Source: Actinomycetota bacterium (GTDB lineage Bacteria; Actinomycetota; Actinomycetes; Nanopelagicales; Nanopelagicaceae). Taken from it: DNA of 64,000 nt. A program made the translations under genes and the position numbers. Below are positions 1 to 11,374 of the stretch, one piece after another (positions within the stretch are counted from its first letter, which is position 1; each line of letters opens with the position of its first letter). The notes beneath the pieces were generated by a model. It worked only from the letters and a program-made list of their open reading frames with translations, was not told the origin of the DNA and did not search any database. The stretch is from the NCBI GenBank assembly GCA_026392825.1, contig JAPLBF010000038.1, positions 1 to 64,000 on the forward strand, given 5' to 3'.

Positions 1-1
1 G

Positions 2-988
2 CGTCCGAAAACTCTGAAAGAGTTCATCGGTCAACAACGAGTGTGCGATCAGATCGATGTGTTGTTGACGGCAGCGCGCCAACGCAATTCCGCGGCCGAT
101 CACATCCTTCTCTCTGGGCCTCCTGGTCTTGGAAAAACAACGCTGGCGTTGATACTAGCGAGCGAGATGCAAACACCAATTCGGATCACCAGTGGCCCAG
201 CGATCACACACGCGGGAGATTTAGCAGCGATATTGTCTTCGCTGGTTGAAGGCGAAATTCTCTTCTTAGATGAGATTCATCGCTTGCCTCGTCCGGCCGA
301 AGAGTTGCTCTACTTAGCAATGGAAGATTTTCGTGTTGATGTGATTGTCGGCAAAGGCCCAGGCGCGACAGCAATTCCTTTGCAGTTACCGCGCTTTACC
401 TTAGTAGGCGCAACAACGCGCGCCGGATTATTACCAAGCCCACTACGCGATCGCTTTGGATTTACCGCTCACCTAGATTTCTATGAAGAAAACGAACTTG
501 AAGAGGTTCTGCGCCGAAGCGCAGCTTTATTGCAATTGGAAATTGATGCCAAGGCAGTTGCAGAAGTAGCAAGCAGATCAAGAGGTACCCCTCGAATTAC
601 TAATCGATTGCTTCGTCGAGTTAGAGATTATGCGCAGGTTCGTTCTGGAGCGAAAGGTTCTAGCCATCTAACACATAGTGATGCAATGGCAGCGTTAGAA
701 ATGTATGAAGTAGATGAGAAAGGGCTAGATAGATTGGATCGCTCGGTTCTACTTGCACTAATCGAAAGATTTAATGGGGGACCGGTCGGACTATCAACAC
801 TGGCGATCGCAGTTGGCGAAGAGACTGAGACTGTCGAATCCGTCGCGGAGCCTTTTTTAGTTCGGAATGGCTTTATGGCCCGCACGCCTCGAGGTCGAAT
901 TGCAACAGCGCAAGGTTGGGCACATGTGGGACGTACGCCACCTGCGGCAGCCGCGACGCTTTTCGACACGCCCGCCGTTGACGCCTAG
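2..988 (+). CDS. ruvB: Holliday junction DNA helicase RuvB (5' truncated by window edge)
   Basis: Frame is open from base 2 ([17 protein letters not shown]...), Walker [23 protein letters not shown]; continues past the left edge. Confidence 0.95.
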   Translation, partial: RPKTLKEFIGQQRVCDQIDVLLTAARQRNSAADHILLSGPPGLGKTTLALILASEMQTPIRITSGPAITHAGDLAAILSSLVEGEILFLDEIHRLPRPAEELLYLAMEDFRVDVIVGKGPGATAIPLQLPRFTLVGATTRAGLLPSPLRDRFGFTAHLDFYEENELEEVLRRSAALLQLEIDAKAVAEVASRSRGTPRITNRLLRRVRDYAQVRSGAKGSSHLTHSDAMAALEMYEVDEKGLDRLDRSVLLALIERFNGGPVGLSTLAIAVGEETETVESVAEPFLVRNGFMARTPRGRIATAQGWAHVGRTPPAAAATLFDTPAVDA

Positions 989-999
989 ACTCTGCTCCT

Positions 1000-2529
1000 A
1001 TGTCCACACCTAATAAAACTGTGAAGAGCCCTGCCCGGTCTGGCCGCGCCCTAGTACTTCTGGCCATAATGCTGCTCGGTCTAATTGCTACCGCCTTTGT
1101 CCAGGGTGCATCTTCTGTTCGCCTTGGTCTTGACCTACGAGGCGGAACGAGTGTGACGCTGTTACCTCGTGCATCTAATGATGCAGATAAAATCACACCA
1201 CAAGCCATTGATGAAGCAGTCTCAATTATCCGCCAACGCGTTGACTCTTTAGGTGTCGCCGAAAGCGAAGTTACTGCGCAAGGCAGTGGAACAAATCGCC
1301 AGATTGTTATTTCTGTTCCTGGAGATAGCGGACGTCGCGTTGTTGATCTTGTAGGACAGACCGCAGAACTTCGCTTCCGCCAAGTTTTGGCTGAAACCGC
1401 CGGTGTTGCTAATCCAACAGATACTTCAACGGCAGCCACCCCAGTTGCTGGAGTAACTGAAGAACTAAACAACCGATTTGCAGCCCTCGATTGCACCATC
1501 GCAGCTAACCGTGAAGGAACAGGTGCGGATGCGCCTGCTGAAACAATTGTCGCGTGTTCTCGCGATGGCGGCGCAAAATATATTCTTGGGCCAGCTGAAG
1601 TTCTTGGTACACAAGTTTCATCCGCTGAGGCGGGTTATGACCCAACCCAAGGTTTAGCTTGGTATGTATCTCTATCATTTAATGGAGAAGGAACAAGAGC
1701 ATTTGGAGCGATCACAACGCGTGTGACATCTCTGCCATCACCTTTAAATCAAGTTGCAATAGTTCTAGATGGTCTAGTCGTTTCTGCGCCACGAATTAAC
1801 GAACCGATTCCATCGGGTAATGCGCAGATCACGGGTTCGTTCACGCAAGTTGAAGCGCAAGACCTCGCAAACGTTCTTAAATACGGAGCGTTGCCGTTAG
1901 CTTTCGACCGTGGTGAAGTACAACAAGTTTCACCTACTTTGGGTGCAGATCAATTAAACGCTGGTCTATTAGCCGGTGCGTTAGGACTTGGCCTTGTAGT
2001 CATTTATTCACTTCTTTACTACCGTGGACTCGGTTTTGTGACCGTTGGATCACTTGCAGTTGCGGCAGGAATGGTTTATCTACTCTTCTTAGTTCTTGGA
2101 GAGACTGTCGGATTTACTCTTACTTTGGCAGGTATTGCTGGAGCGATCGTCGCAATTGGTGTTACCGCTGACTCATTTATCGTTTACTTTGAACGTATTC
2201 GTGACGAAATGCGTGAGGGACGATCTCTGCGCTCAGCGGTTGAAGCTGGTTGGGCGAAGGCTCGCCATACGATCATTGTCGCCGATATGGTTTCACTAAT
2301 TGCGGCAGTTCTTCTCTACTTCTTCGCAGTCGGTGGAGTTAGAGGATTTGCCTTTACTCTGGGACTAACGACGATCGTGGATTTGATTATTGTCTTCTTC
2401 TTCACCAAACCGATGGTTAGCCTCTTGGCAGGATGGAAGTTCTTCTCTTCCGGTCATCCACTCTCAGGTTTATCACCGAAGAGTGTTGGTATGAAATCAA
2501 CTAAACCTGCTACATCATTGGAGGCGTAA
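1000..2529 (+). CDS. secD: Protein translocase subunit SecD
   Basis: GLDLRGGTSVTL motif, SecD/SecF membrane domain, followed by secF. Confidence 0.95.
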   Translation: MSTPNKTVKSPARSGRALVLLAIMLLGLIATAFVQGASSVRLGLDLRGGTSVTLLPRASNDADKITPQAIDEAVSIIRQRVDSLGVAESEVTAQGSGTNRQIVISVPGDSGRRVVDLVGQTAELRFRQVLAETAGVANPTDTSTAATPVAGVTEELNNRFAALDCTIAANREGTGADAPAETIVACSRDGGAKYILGPAEVLGTQVSSAEAGYDPTQGLAWYVSLSFNGEGTRAFGAITTRVTSLPSPLNQVAIVLDGLVVSAPRINEPIPSGNAQITGSFTQVEAQDLANVLKYGALPLAFDRGEVQQVSPTLGADQLNAGLLAGALGLGLVVIYSLLYYRGLGFVTVGSLAVAAGMVYLLFLVLGETVGFTLTLAGIAGAIVAIGVTADSFIVYFERIRDEMREGRSLRSAVEAGWAKARHTIIVADMVSLIAAVLLYFFAVGGVRGFAFTLGLTTIVDLIIVFFFTKPMVSLLAGWKFFSSGHPLSGLSPKSVGMKSTKPATSLEA

Positions 2530-2532
2530 GCG

Positions 2533-3600
2533 ATGTCAAAACTTTCAGGTCTTGGTGGTCGGCTTTACTCTGGTGAAACTTCATTTAACATTATCGGAAA
2601 TCGTCGCCGCTGGTATGTGATCTCTTCTGTGTTTATTCTTATGTCGATAGGCGCATTGATTATTCAAGGTTTGCACCTCGGAATCGAATTTAAGGGTGGA
2701 TCCTCTTACACGGTCAATAAATCTGGCATTACTGTTGAACAAGGACGAGCATCTGTAGCTGATGTTGGAATTCCGGGCGAGATAATTGTTCAGAAGATTG
2801 GCGACACGAAGCTCAAAATCCAGACTGGAGCACTTACTTCCGAGCAATCAAAGGCAGTCGAACTCGCGCTAACTCAGGCATTTAATGTAGATATTGAATC
2901 CATTGATACTCAAATAGTTGGACCATCGTGGGGTGAAGAGATAACCAAGAAAGCTCTTTATGGTCTCTTCGCCTTCTTGATTGTGATCATGATCTTCTTA
3001 GCGATGATCTTTGAACCTAAGATGGCGATTGCTGCAATTGTTGCGGTTGTACACGACGTCTTCATCACTGTTGGCATTTATGCACTGGTTGGTTTTGACG
3101 TTACACCTGCGACCATTATTGGTTTCTTGACGATTCTTGGTTATTCGCTTTATGACACGGTTGTTGTATTCGACAAGGTGCGTGAAAATACCAAGTCGGT
3201 TGCTGCGGTTGGTAAATATACTTACTCCCAAGCAGCAAACTTGGCGGTTAACCAGACAATCGTTCGCTCAGCAAATACATCTCTCATCGCACTTATTCCT
3301 GTCGGCTCGATTCTCTTTGTTGGAGCTGGCCTTCTTGGAGCAGGAACGCTTAAGGATCTTTCGCTCGCGCTCTTCATTGGACTCGCAGTGGGAACTTATT
3401 CCTCAATCTTTATTGCTCCACCATTCCTAGCATCACTTCGCGAGAAAGAACCTGCGATGCAGGCACTTGCTAAGCGCGTGGCATCTCGTGGCAATAGCGC
3501 ATCTGCTGAAGCGACTTCTTCTCAGAGCGTGCGACCTACGATTCAACCGAGTGTAAATCGTGGTCCACGTAATCAACCAAAGCGCAAAGGCCGCAAGTAA
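2533..3600 (+). CDS. secF: Protein translocase subunit SecF
   Basis: GIEFKGGSSYTV, GYSLYDTVVVFDKVREN motifs. Confidence 0.95.
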   Translation: MSKLSGLGGRLYSGETSFNIIGNRRRWYVISSVFILMSIGALIIQGLHLGIEFKGGSSYTVNKSGITVEQGRASVADVGIPGEIIVQKIGDTKLKIQTGALTSEQSKAVELALTQAFNVDIESIDTQIVGPSWGEEITKKALYGLFAFLIVIMIFLAMIFEPKMAIAAIVAVVHDVFITVGIYALVGFDVTPATIIGFLTILGYSLYDTVVVFDKVRENTKSVAAVGKYTYSQAANLAVNQTIVRSANTSLIALIPVGSILFVGAGLLGAGTLKDLSLALFIGLAVGTYSSIFIAPPFLASLREKEPAMQALAKRVASRGNSASAEATSSQSVRPTIQPSVNRGPRNQPKRKGRK

Positions 3601-3627
3601 AATCTTTTCGGAGGTAAGGCTGCGAAA

Positions 3628-5781
3628 ATGAATTCTTTAGTGGCTCCACTTCTAGGAACGCTGAAGGAGAACCATCCTTCTAGTCGACTGGCGGATGTAG
3701 AACGCGCATTTGAAATCGCAAAGACCGCCCACCTTGGCCAGATGCGCAAATCTGGGGAGGAGTACATAACTCATCCCGTCGCCGTTTCACAGATTCTTGC
3801 GGAACTTGGTTTAAATGACACGACGATAATCGCTTCCCTACTGCACGACACAATCGAAGATACGCCTTACTCGCTAGCGCAGTTGCGCACAGACTTCGGC
3901 GATGAGATTGCGAACTTGGTCGATGGTGTTACCAAACTAGATAAGTTAACTTACGGACCTACTGCGGAAGCCGAGACTGTTCGCAAAATGGTCGTTGCTA
4001 TGTCCCGTGATATCCGTGTTTTGGTTATCAAATTGGCCGATCGTTTACACAACGCTCGCACCTGGAAATATGTTTCAGCTGAGAGCGCAGAGCGTAAGGC
4101 GCGCGAAACTTTGGATATTTATGCCCCGCTCGCTCACCGTCTTGGTATGAACGCAATCAAGTGGGAATTGGAAGATTTATCTTTTGAAGTTCTGGAACCA
4201 AAAAAATTCGAAGAGATTTCACGTTTGGTCGCCGAAAGATCTCCATCACGCGATGCTTTAACAAAAGAAGTTATTGATGCTGTCCAGGAAGATTTATCAC
4301 GTGACTCAATTTCGGCCACAGTAACTGGTCGAAAAAAACACTATTTCAGCGTCTATCAAAAAATGGTGGTTCGCGGTCGCGATTTCAATGATATCTACGA
4401 CCTCGTTGGGATACGTGTACTGGTAAATGACGTTCGCGATTGTTATGCAGTATTAGGTTCAATTCACGCTCGCTGGTCGCCAGTTCCGGGACGATTTAAA
4501 GATTACATTGCAATGCCTAAATTTAATCTCTATCAATCTCTTCACACCACAGTAATTGGTCCGAATGGAAAAGCGATTGAAATTCAAATCAGAACTTTTG
4601 ATATGCACTCTCGTGCCGAATTTGGTATTGCCGCACATTGGAAATATAAGCAAGGCAATGAGTCAAATTCATCATCTCCTGAAATGCTTTGGTTGCGCCA
4701 ACTTCACGAATGGCAGAAGGAAACCGAAGACCCATCTGAGTTTCTTGAAGCACTCCGCTTTGATCTGGGATCACCAGAAGTCTTCGTGTTTACACCGAAG
4801 GGGAGTGTTATCGCACTTCCAGGTGGATCAACTCCGGTTGACTTCGCCTACTCAGTACATACAGATGTCGGTAGTCGATGTGCAGGTGCAAAAGTAAATG
4901 GTCGCTTAGTTCCTTTGGATTCGCGATTGGTCAACGGTGACGTTGTTGAGATTGTCACAAATAAGAGCGAGAACGCTGGTCCTTCCAGAGACTGGCTAAA
5001 TTTTGTAAAGTCACCAAGAGCACGCTCAAAGATCAAGGCTCATTTCAGTAAGGAACGTCGCGAGGAAGCAGTTGATGCCGGACGTGAATCAATTGCTCGC
5101 CAAATGCGCAAAGCTGGTTTACCACTCCAGAAAATTTTTGCTGGTCACTCACTTCTTGAGTTAGCCCATGATCTTCGTTATCCAGATATTTCTGCCTTGT
5201 ACAGCGCTGTTGGTGATGGTCATGTTTCGGCAGCATCGATTATCGAGAAGTTGGTTCTATCACTTGGAGTTGAAGATTCGCATCCGGAACCGACAATGGA
5301 GCAGATTCCCACTGGTTCACATTCGGTTCGTCGTTCCAGCAGTTCAATCGAAGTTGAAGGCGTGGGGGATGTCTTAGTAAAACTTGCACGCTGCTGCACT
5401 CCGGTTCCAGGAGATCCCATTATCGGTTTCATCACAAAGGGAAGCGGAATATCAGTACACCGAGAGGACTGCATCAATGCTGCAGATTTGAAGGAAAATC
5501 AAGGTGAGAGAATTGCAAATGTTAAATGGTTGGATGGCGCAAGCAGCGTCTTCTTAGTCAATATCCAAGTAGAGGCGTTAGATCGTCCGCGCCTGTTGGC
5601 TGACGTTACTCGCTCACTTTCTGAGCAGCATGTAAATATCTTGAGCGCTTCGGTTAATACCTCGAAAGACCGTACTGCTATTTCAAAATTTACCTTTGAG
5701 ATGGCAGATGCCACTCATTTAGATTCTGTATTAGCCGCCGTTCGCGCCGTTGATGGCGTGTACGACGTCTACCGAAATTAA
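3628..5781 (+). CDS. relA: Bifunctional (p)ppGpp synthetase/hydrolase (RSH)
   Basis: HD hydrolase motif LLHDTIEDT, synthetase KHYFSVYQKM and NLYQSLHTTV, TGS and ACT domains. Confidence 0.95.
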   Translation: MNSLVAPLLGTLKENHPSSRLADVERAFEIAKTAHLGQMRKSGEEYITHPVAVSQILAELGLNDTTIIASLLHDTIEDTPYSLAQLRTDFGDEIANLVDGVTKLDKLTYGPTAEAETVRKMVVAMSRDIRVLVIKLADRLHNARTWKYVSAESAERKARETLDIYAPLAHRLGMNAIKWELEDLSFEVLEPKKFEEISRLVAERSPSRDALTKEVIDAVQEDLSRDSISATVTGRKKHYFSVYQKMVVRGRDFNDIYDLVGIRVLVNDVRDCYAVLGSIHARWSPVPGRFKDYIAMPKFNLYQSLHTTVIGPNGKAIEIQIRTFDMHSRAEFGIAAHWKYKQGNESNSSSPEMLWLRQLHEWQKETEDPSEFLEALRFDLGSPEVFVFTPKGSVIALPGGSTPVDFAYSVHTDVGSRCAGAKVNGRLVPLDSRLVNGDVVEIVTNKSENAGPSRDWLNFVKSPRARSKIKAHFSKERREEAVDAGRESIARQMRKAGLPLQKIFAGHSLLELAHDLRYPDISALYSAVGDGHVSAASIIEKLVLSLGVEDSHPEPTMEQIPTGSHSVRRSSSSIEVEGVGDVLVKLARCCTPVPGDPIIGFITKGSGISVHREDCINAADLKENQGERIANVKWLDGASSVFLVNIQVEALDRPRLLADVTRSLSEQHVNILSASVNTSKDRTAISKFTFEMADATHLDSVLAAVRAVDGVYDVYRN

Positions 5782-7106
5782 TTAAATTCGGCTAAAGCCT
5801 TTTCAGCATCTGCAAGCCAAAGCTTACGAGCCGATGCGGATTCAAGGGCCTCCTGAACCTTCTTTGAATTACCAGCAGCCGCTGACTTCGCTGCGATTTT
5901 TTCGTAATTAGCAATTGAGTCGGCAAGTTGCTTAACAACATCAGCAGCGCGCTCTTTAGCTGCAGGATCAGTCTTGCGCCAAATTTCTGCCTCAGCGCTC
6001 TTGATCGCTTCTTCTACTTTGGCAACTCGTGCATCCATTGCCGAACGCTTATCGCGATGAGTGATGCCGATTTTTTCCCAGGAACGTGATAGTTCGCGGA
6101 AAGCGTTTTTAGCGGCCTTCACATCAGTGAATGGAACCAGCGCTTCAATCTGCACAATTAGCTCTTCACGCTTGATTAAATTAGCAGACATGGAGACTTC
6201 ACGCTTTTCTAGATCAGCGTTCTTTGCGGTGAAGAATTGATCCTGTGCGGCTTTAAATTTCGCCCACAATTTTGCATCTTCGCTCGGCTTGCCACGACCA
6301 GCAGCCTTCCATTGATCCATCAAAATCTTAAATTTACGAGCGGTTGGTACCCACTCAGTTGAAGTCGCCAGCGTGGTTGCTTCGGCGACAAGTGCTTTCT
6401 TTGCCGCTGAAACTTTTGAGGTTGTCTCTTCGAGCGCAGCAAAGTGAGTGCGACGACGCTTGTCGAATTTGTTTCTTGAGGCAGAGAAGCGTTTCCATAG
6501 ATCTGCATCAGCTTTCTTATCTAAGCGTGGCGCAGATTTCCACTCGTCCAAAAGAGTCTTCAAGCGATCGCCAGTAACTTTCCAATTCTCAGAAAGCGCG
6601 AGGGATTCTGCCTCGGCAACAATTTTTTCCTTCTCGATCAAAACTTGTGCTCGGCGCTCAGCCTTGACTGCTGCTTCGGCAGCCTTCTTCGCTTCATAGG
6701 CTTCGCGATGGCCTTCAATTAACGGCTCAATTTGTTCTACAGATAAAGAGAGGGCAGCTAGATCGCCGACTCCATTTAATTCAGAGACTTGTTGGCGCAA
6801 TTTTTTAACTGCGTCGTAGGCATCAGAGGGCACCATTGCGCCGCTAGTGATTCGTGCTGCGGTTAGCGCAACTTCAGACGCTAGCGCTTCTAATTTACGA
6901 ACAAAATACTGCAACGCTTCTTCCGCGGTCTTGCCGGGATAAGAGCCAACCGCCTTGTCGCCTTGCGGAGTAATTACATAGACAGTTCCGTCTTCGCCTA
7001 CCCGACCGAATTTAGATGGATCGCCAATTAAGGCATTTGCCGCACTTGGAATTGTTGGAGCAATAGGTGCGATGTTGATAGATCCTGGAGTTACATTCTC
7101 GGTCAT
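5778..7106 (-). CDS. DUF349 domain-containing protein
   Basis: Repeated helical DUF349-type segments (e.g. LLDEWKSAPRLDKKADADLWKRFSASRNKFDKRR); start taken at MTENVTPG rather than the longer ORF. Confidence 0.85.
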   Translation of the reverse strand: MTENVTPGSINIAPIAPTIPSAANALIGDPSKFGRVGEDGTVYVITPQGDKAVGSYPGKTAEEALQYFVRKLEALASEVALTAARITSGAMVPSDAYDAVKKLRQQVSELNGVGDLAALSLSVEQIEPLIEGHREAYEAKKAAEAAVKAERRAQVLIEKEKIVAEAESLALSENWKVTGDRLKTLLDEWKSAPRLDKKADADLWKRFSASRNKFDKRRRTHFAALEETTSKVSAAKKALVAEATTLATSTEWVPTARKFKILMDQWKAAGRGKPSEDAKLWAKFKAAQDQFFTAKNADLEKREVSMSANLIKREELIVQIEALVPFTDVKAAKNAFRELSRSWEKIGITHRDKRSAMDARVAKVEEAIKSAEAEIWRKTDPAAKERAADVVKQLADSIANYEKIAAKSAAAGNSKKVQEALESASARKLWLADAEKALAEFN

Positions 7107-7247
7107 GGTTTTCCCTTTCAGCGCGTCGGCTCGAATAAGCCTTCGTTGTTGGTGCGTATAGAGCGGGTATTGCAGAGATAAAAGGTACCCTGTCTTACTG
7201 CGCAGTGAAAATTCGCGCTTAAATATCGGCGCACGAAGGGGTGATTT

Positions 7248-7904
7248 ATGTTCGTCACCGCATTTCCAGCCCCCATGTACGCGACCAACTGCTGGATCAT
7301 CGCGGGTAAGGCTGGCCAAGAGTGCATAATCGTCGATCCTGGAATGCCCGACATTTCTCATGAGATCAAGGCGATTATTGACGAGAATAAGTTGAAACCG
7401 GTGGCTGCGCTTATTACACATGGACATCTTGATCATACTTTTTCAGTAAAACCATTGGCCGATGGTTATGGAATAGCTAGTTACATTCACGCCGAAGATC
7501 GTGAGTATTTACTTAAACCGCAAGGCGCACATGGTTCAGAATTTATTGCCGCCCTTGATGCAATGAACTTCGAAGAGCCGGCGGACACAAGAAATTTACG
7601 ACACGGAGATTTACTTGAGATTTTAGATATGAAAATAACTGCTATTCATTCCCCAGGTCACACAAAGGGCAGCACCATGTTCTCAATTAATGATGAATTG
7701 CTCCTTTCGGGGGATGTTCTCTTTGCTGGTTCAATCGGCAGAACCGATCTTCCTTCGGGATCGCATCAAGCGATGGTTAAGACGCTGAAGACTCGAGTTC
7801 TGCCACTCAGCGATGATCTACGCGTACTTCCAGGCCACGGGCCTGAGACAACAATTAAATTCGAGCGAAAAAACAACCCTTATCTGAAAGAATTACGAGT
7901 ATGA
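7248..7904 (+). CDS. MBL-fold metallohydrolase (glyoxalase II-like)
   Basis: [24 protein letters not shown] metal-binding motifs. Confidence 0.9.
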   Translation: MFVTAFPAPMYATNCWIIAGKAGQECIIVDPGMPDISHEIKAIIDENKLKPVAALITHGHLDHTFSVKPLADGYGIASYIHAEDREYLLKPQGAHGSEFIAALDAMNFEEPADTRNLRHGDLLEILDMKITAIHSPGHTKGSTMFSINDELLLSGDVLFAGSIGRTDLPSGSHQAMVKTLKTRVLPLSDDLRVLPGHGPETTIKFERKNNPYLKELRV

Positions 7905-9163
7905 AGTACGAAAAGATTCAAGCGCCAAAAGGGGTTAGCGAATACGCGCCTCCGCTCTCGGCTGCCTTCGAATGGGTTCGTGAATCACTAATCGCTCCAG
8001 CAAAACTCGCGGGATATAAATTAATTGAACTTCCCGTTTTCGAAGATACCGCACTCTTTTCGCGAGGAGTTGGAGAGTCAACCGATGTTGTATCGAAGGA
8101 GATGTACACCTTCGAAGATCGCGGTGGCAGATCTATCACGCTGCGTCCCGAAGGTACCGCCGGTGTGATGCGTGCTGTTATTGAAAAGGGTTTAGATCGG
8201 GGCCAACTTCCGGTAAAAGTTTGGTACTCCGGACAATTCTTTAGGGCTGAGCGTCCTCAGGCAGGACGCTATCGCCAGTTCTACCAAGTGGGTATCGAAG
8301 CGATCGGTTTAGATGACCCGGCTATTGATGCAGAGGTAATTGCAATTGCAGACCAAGGCTTCAAAGTAATTGGGTTGCGCAATTATCGCTTGGAGATAAC
8401 TTCACTTGGTGATGCGAAATCACGCGCGGCTCATCGGGTGGACCTTCTCACATTCATAGAGAAGTTAGATCTGGACGAAGCAACTCGTGCCCGCGCTGCA
8501 ATTAATCCTCTGCGCTTATTTGACGATAAGCGACCAGAGATGAAGGCTGCAATGCAGAAAGCTCCATTGCTTCTCGATTATTTATCGGCAGAGTCTCTTT
8601 CTAATTTCACTCAAGTAAAGAAGTACTTGGATCAATTAGGGATCACTTACCAGGTAAATCCGCGCATGGTCCGGGGCCTTGATTACTACACAGGAACCAC
8701 ATTTGAATTTATTCATGAAGATCTAGGTGCGCAATCAGGAATTGGTGGGGGAGGTCGCTACGACGGATTGATGGAAATTCTTGGCGGTCAATCTCTTTCC
8801 GGAATCGGTTTTGGTTTGGGCGTTGATCGTGCGCTACTGGCTGCACAGGCAGAAGGTGTAATTTCTGATGATCAATTCACTTCTGATCTTTTTATAATTC
8901 CGCTCGGTGATGAGCAGAAATCAGTAGTGCTCTCTCTGGCTGCCGAACTTCGGGGTGCTGGAATTCGTACAGAGATTGCCTTCGGTGATCGCGCACTAAA
9001 GGGCGCTTTGAAAGCTGCCGATAAGAGTGGTTCGCGCTACGTGGTGATTATCGGTGGGGATGAGGTTGTGTCGGGCATCGTCGAACTCAAACGCATGAGC
9101 GATGGCACGATAACTTCGGTTAAGATTAGTGAATTGCAGAAAGCCCTACTCGGGGTTATCTAA
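7901..9163 (+). CDS. hisS: Histidine--tRNA ligase
   Basis: Class II aaRS motifs ([34 protein letters not shown]); overlaps upstream stop by 4 bp. Confidence 0.95.
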   Translation: MKYEKIQAPKGVSEYAPPLSAAFEWVRESLIAPAKLAGYKLIELPVFEDTALFSRGVGESTDVVSKEMYTFEDRGGRSITLRPEGTAGVMRAVIEKGLDRGQLPVKVWYSGQFFRAERPQAGRYRQFYQVGIEAIGLDDPAIDAEVIAIADQGFKVIGLRNYRLEITSLGDAKSRAAHRVDLLTFIEKLDLDEATRARAAINPLRLFDDKRPEMKAAMQKAPLLLDYLSAESLSNFTQVKKYLDQLGITYQVNPRMVRGLDYYTGTTFEFIHEDLGAQSGIGGGGRYDGLMEILGGQSLSGIGFGLGVDRALLAAQAEGVISDDQFTSDLFIIPLGDEQKSVVLSLAAELRGAGIRTEIAFGDRALKGALKAADKSGSRYVVIIGGDEVVSGIVELKRMSDGTITSVKISELQKALLGVI

Positions 9164-9196
9164 AGTTTTTACACCTTAAGGGCGGGCAAACTACAG

Positions 9197-10945
9197 ATGT
9201 TACGTACTCACGACGCTGGTTCTCTGCGCGCATCCAATGCAGGTCAAATAGTTTCATTAGCGGGCTGGGTTGCTCGCCGCCGTGATCACGGAGGCGTTGC
9301 ATTTATCGATCTGCGAGATGCGACAGGTTCAGTACAAGTAGTCATTCGTGATGAAGCTTTAGCCGGTCAATTGCGCGCCGAGTGGTGCTTGCAGATTACA
9401 GGTGAAGTAGTTCTACGGCCCGAAGGAAATGCGAATACTGCACTTCCAACAGGCGCAATCGAAATTATGGGCGATGATGTAAAGGTGCTGAGTGAATCAG
9501 CTGCTCTCCCATTCCCAGTCGATAGCGGAAATGATTCCGAAATCTCTGAAGAAGTTCGATTGAAGTATCGGTATTTGGATTTACGCCGCGAAAAGCCAGC
9601 CGCGAATCTACGTCTTCGCTCGAAGGTGACATCTACGATCCGCCGAGTTATGGAAGACCTTGATTTTCTCGAGATTGAAACCCCATACCTAACTCGCAGT
9701 ACTCCAGAAGGTGCACGCGATTTTCTAGTTCCTGTTCGTCTACAGCCCGGAAGTTGGTATGCCCTGCCGCAATCCCCACAACTATTTAAGCAATTGTTAA
9801 TGGTGGCGGGTATGGAGCGTTACTACCAGATCGCACGTTGTTTCCGAGATGAAGATTTCCGTGCTGATCGCCAACCTGAATTTACCCAATTAGATATTGA
9901 AATGTCCTTTATAGATCAAGCGGATATTTTGGCAGTCGCCGAAAAGTTATTGGTAAAAATCTGGAAAGAAGCAGTTGGGTACGAGATTAAGACCCCGATC
10001 CGACATATGACATATGCCGATGCCATGCAGAACTATGGCTCAGATAAACCGGATCTTCGTTTTGGTTTGCAACTGGTAGAACAAACTAAGTTTTTCGCAA
10101 AAACGGAATTTAGAGTTTTCCAAGCGCCTTATGTAGGTAGCGTCGTTATGCCAGGAGGAGCATCCTCACCACGTCGTGAATTAGACGCTTGGCAAGACTG
10201 GGCTAAGGCCCGCGGTGCAAAAGGACTTGCTTACATTTTGGTAAATGAGGATGGAACCTTAGGCGGTCCGGTTTCAAAGAATATTTCGCAAGAAGAACAA
10301 GACGGAATCGTTCAAGCAGCGGGTGCTAAAGCTGGAGATGCCATCTTCTTCGCTGCAGGAGAGCGCAGCGCATCACTTTCTTTGTTAGGTGCAGTTCGTT
10401 TAGAGATCGGTAAGCGTTGTAATTTAATCGCTGAGGGCGCTTGGGAATTTCTCTGGGTCGTTGACGCACCGATGTTTGAGCCGACCGAAAATGGTGGCTG
10501 GACTGCAGTTCATCACCCATTTACAGGTCCTAAGCCAGAATTCGCAAAGAGTTTTGCATCAGATCCGGCCAGCGCCTTGGCTTACGCTTACGACATAGTT
10601 TTAAACGGAACTGAACTTGGCGGCGGATCAATTCGTATCCACGATCGCCAAATTCAAAAAGATGTTTTTAGTGTTATCGGACTTAGCGATGAAGAAGCCA
10701 CAAGTAAATTCGGATTTTTACTGGAAGCATTTAATTATGGCCCACCTCCTCACGGCGGAATCGCTCTAGGTTTGGATCGTGTTTGCGCCCTCCTCACCGG
10801 AAGCGATTCAATTCGAGAAGTTATTGCCTTTCCAAAGACCGCTAGTGGAGGCGATCCATTAACCGGGGCGCCAACTCCGATTACGCCAGCACAGCGAAAA
10901 GAGAGTGGAATTGATGGGCTACCGAAAGCCGATAGCAAGGGCTAA
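9197..10945 (+). CDS. aspS: Aspartate--tRNA(Asp/Asn) ligase
   Basis: [58 protein letters not shown]. Confidence 0.97.
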   Translation: MLRTHDAGSLRASNAGQIVSLAGWVARRRDHGGVAFIDLRDATGSVQVVIRDEALAGQLRAEWCLQITGEVVLRPEGNANTALPTGAIEIMGDDVKVLSESAALPFPVDSGNDSEISEEVRLKYRYLDLRREKPAANLRLRSKVTSTIRRVMEDLDFLEIETPYLTRSTPEGARDFLVPVRLQPGSWYALPQSPQLFKQLLMVAGMERYYQIARCFRDEDFRADRQPEFTQLDIEMSFIDQADILAVAEKLLVKIWKEAVGYEIKTPIRHMTYADAMQNYGSDKPDLRFGLQLVEQTKFFAKTEFRVFQAPYVGSVVMPGGASSPRRELDAWQDWAKARGAKGLAYILVNEDGTLGGPVSKNISQEEQDGIVQAAGAKAGDAIFFAAGERSASLSLLGAVRLEIGKRCNLIAEGAWEFLWVVDAPMFEPTENGGWTAVHHPFTGPKPEFAKSFASDPASALAYAYDIVLNGTELGGGSIRIHDRQIQKDVFSVIGLSDEEATSKFGFLLEAFNYGPPPHGGIALGLDRVCALLTGSDSIREVIAFPKTASGGDPLTGAPTPITPAQRKESGIDGLPKADSKG

Positions 10946-10993
10946 GCCCTCTCTCGGGTAGGCTCTACTTAACAAAGCGAAAGGTACGAAAAA

Positions 10994-11365
10994 ATGGTTA
11001 CAGGTCCAGGTGGAGTTGCAACGATAATTGCTGCTTGCTCTCTTCTCGTAATCGCCATTGCCATTTCCTACGCAGTCATCCGCGTCGGGCGCTTTATAGA
11101 CGAAGCAAAGAATTCGCTAAAGACAATGACTGATGAGACCGCACCGCTCATCCACGAATCAACTAGAACCGTTGAGCTAATTAATAGCCCGCTAGAAAGT
11201 TTCGCTCGCATTACTAAGAACGTGGAAGATGTAACGACAAAAGTTGCTGATGCTACAACAGGTTTTATGGATAAGAGCGGTCCGGCCGTGAAAGTAGCCG
11301 GCGCGATTATTAGCGCAGCGGGTATGAAGAAGGCTAAGGCGAAAAAGAAGAAGAAGGCCGAGTAA
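10994..11365 (+). CDS. DUF948-like membrane-anchored protein
   Basis: N-terminal TM segment plus coiled-coil and Lys-rich tail; lies just upstream of alaS as in other actinobacteria. Confidence 0.7.
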   Translation: MVTGPGGVATIIAACSLLVIAIAISYAVIRVGRFIDEAKNSLKTMTDETAPLIHESTRTVELINSPLESFARITKNVEDVTTKVADATTGFMDKSGPAVKVAGAIISAAGMKKAKAKKKKKAE

Positions 11366-11374
11366 GCCTACAAA

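Noticed and set aside
873-1499. Long antisense ORF (208 aa, - strand) over ruvB/secD
   Set aside because: Shadow ORF opposite well-conserved secD; low-complexity Arg/Ser/Thr-rich composition and no recognisable domain.
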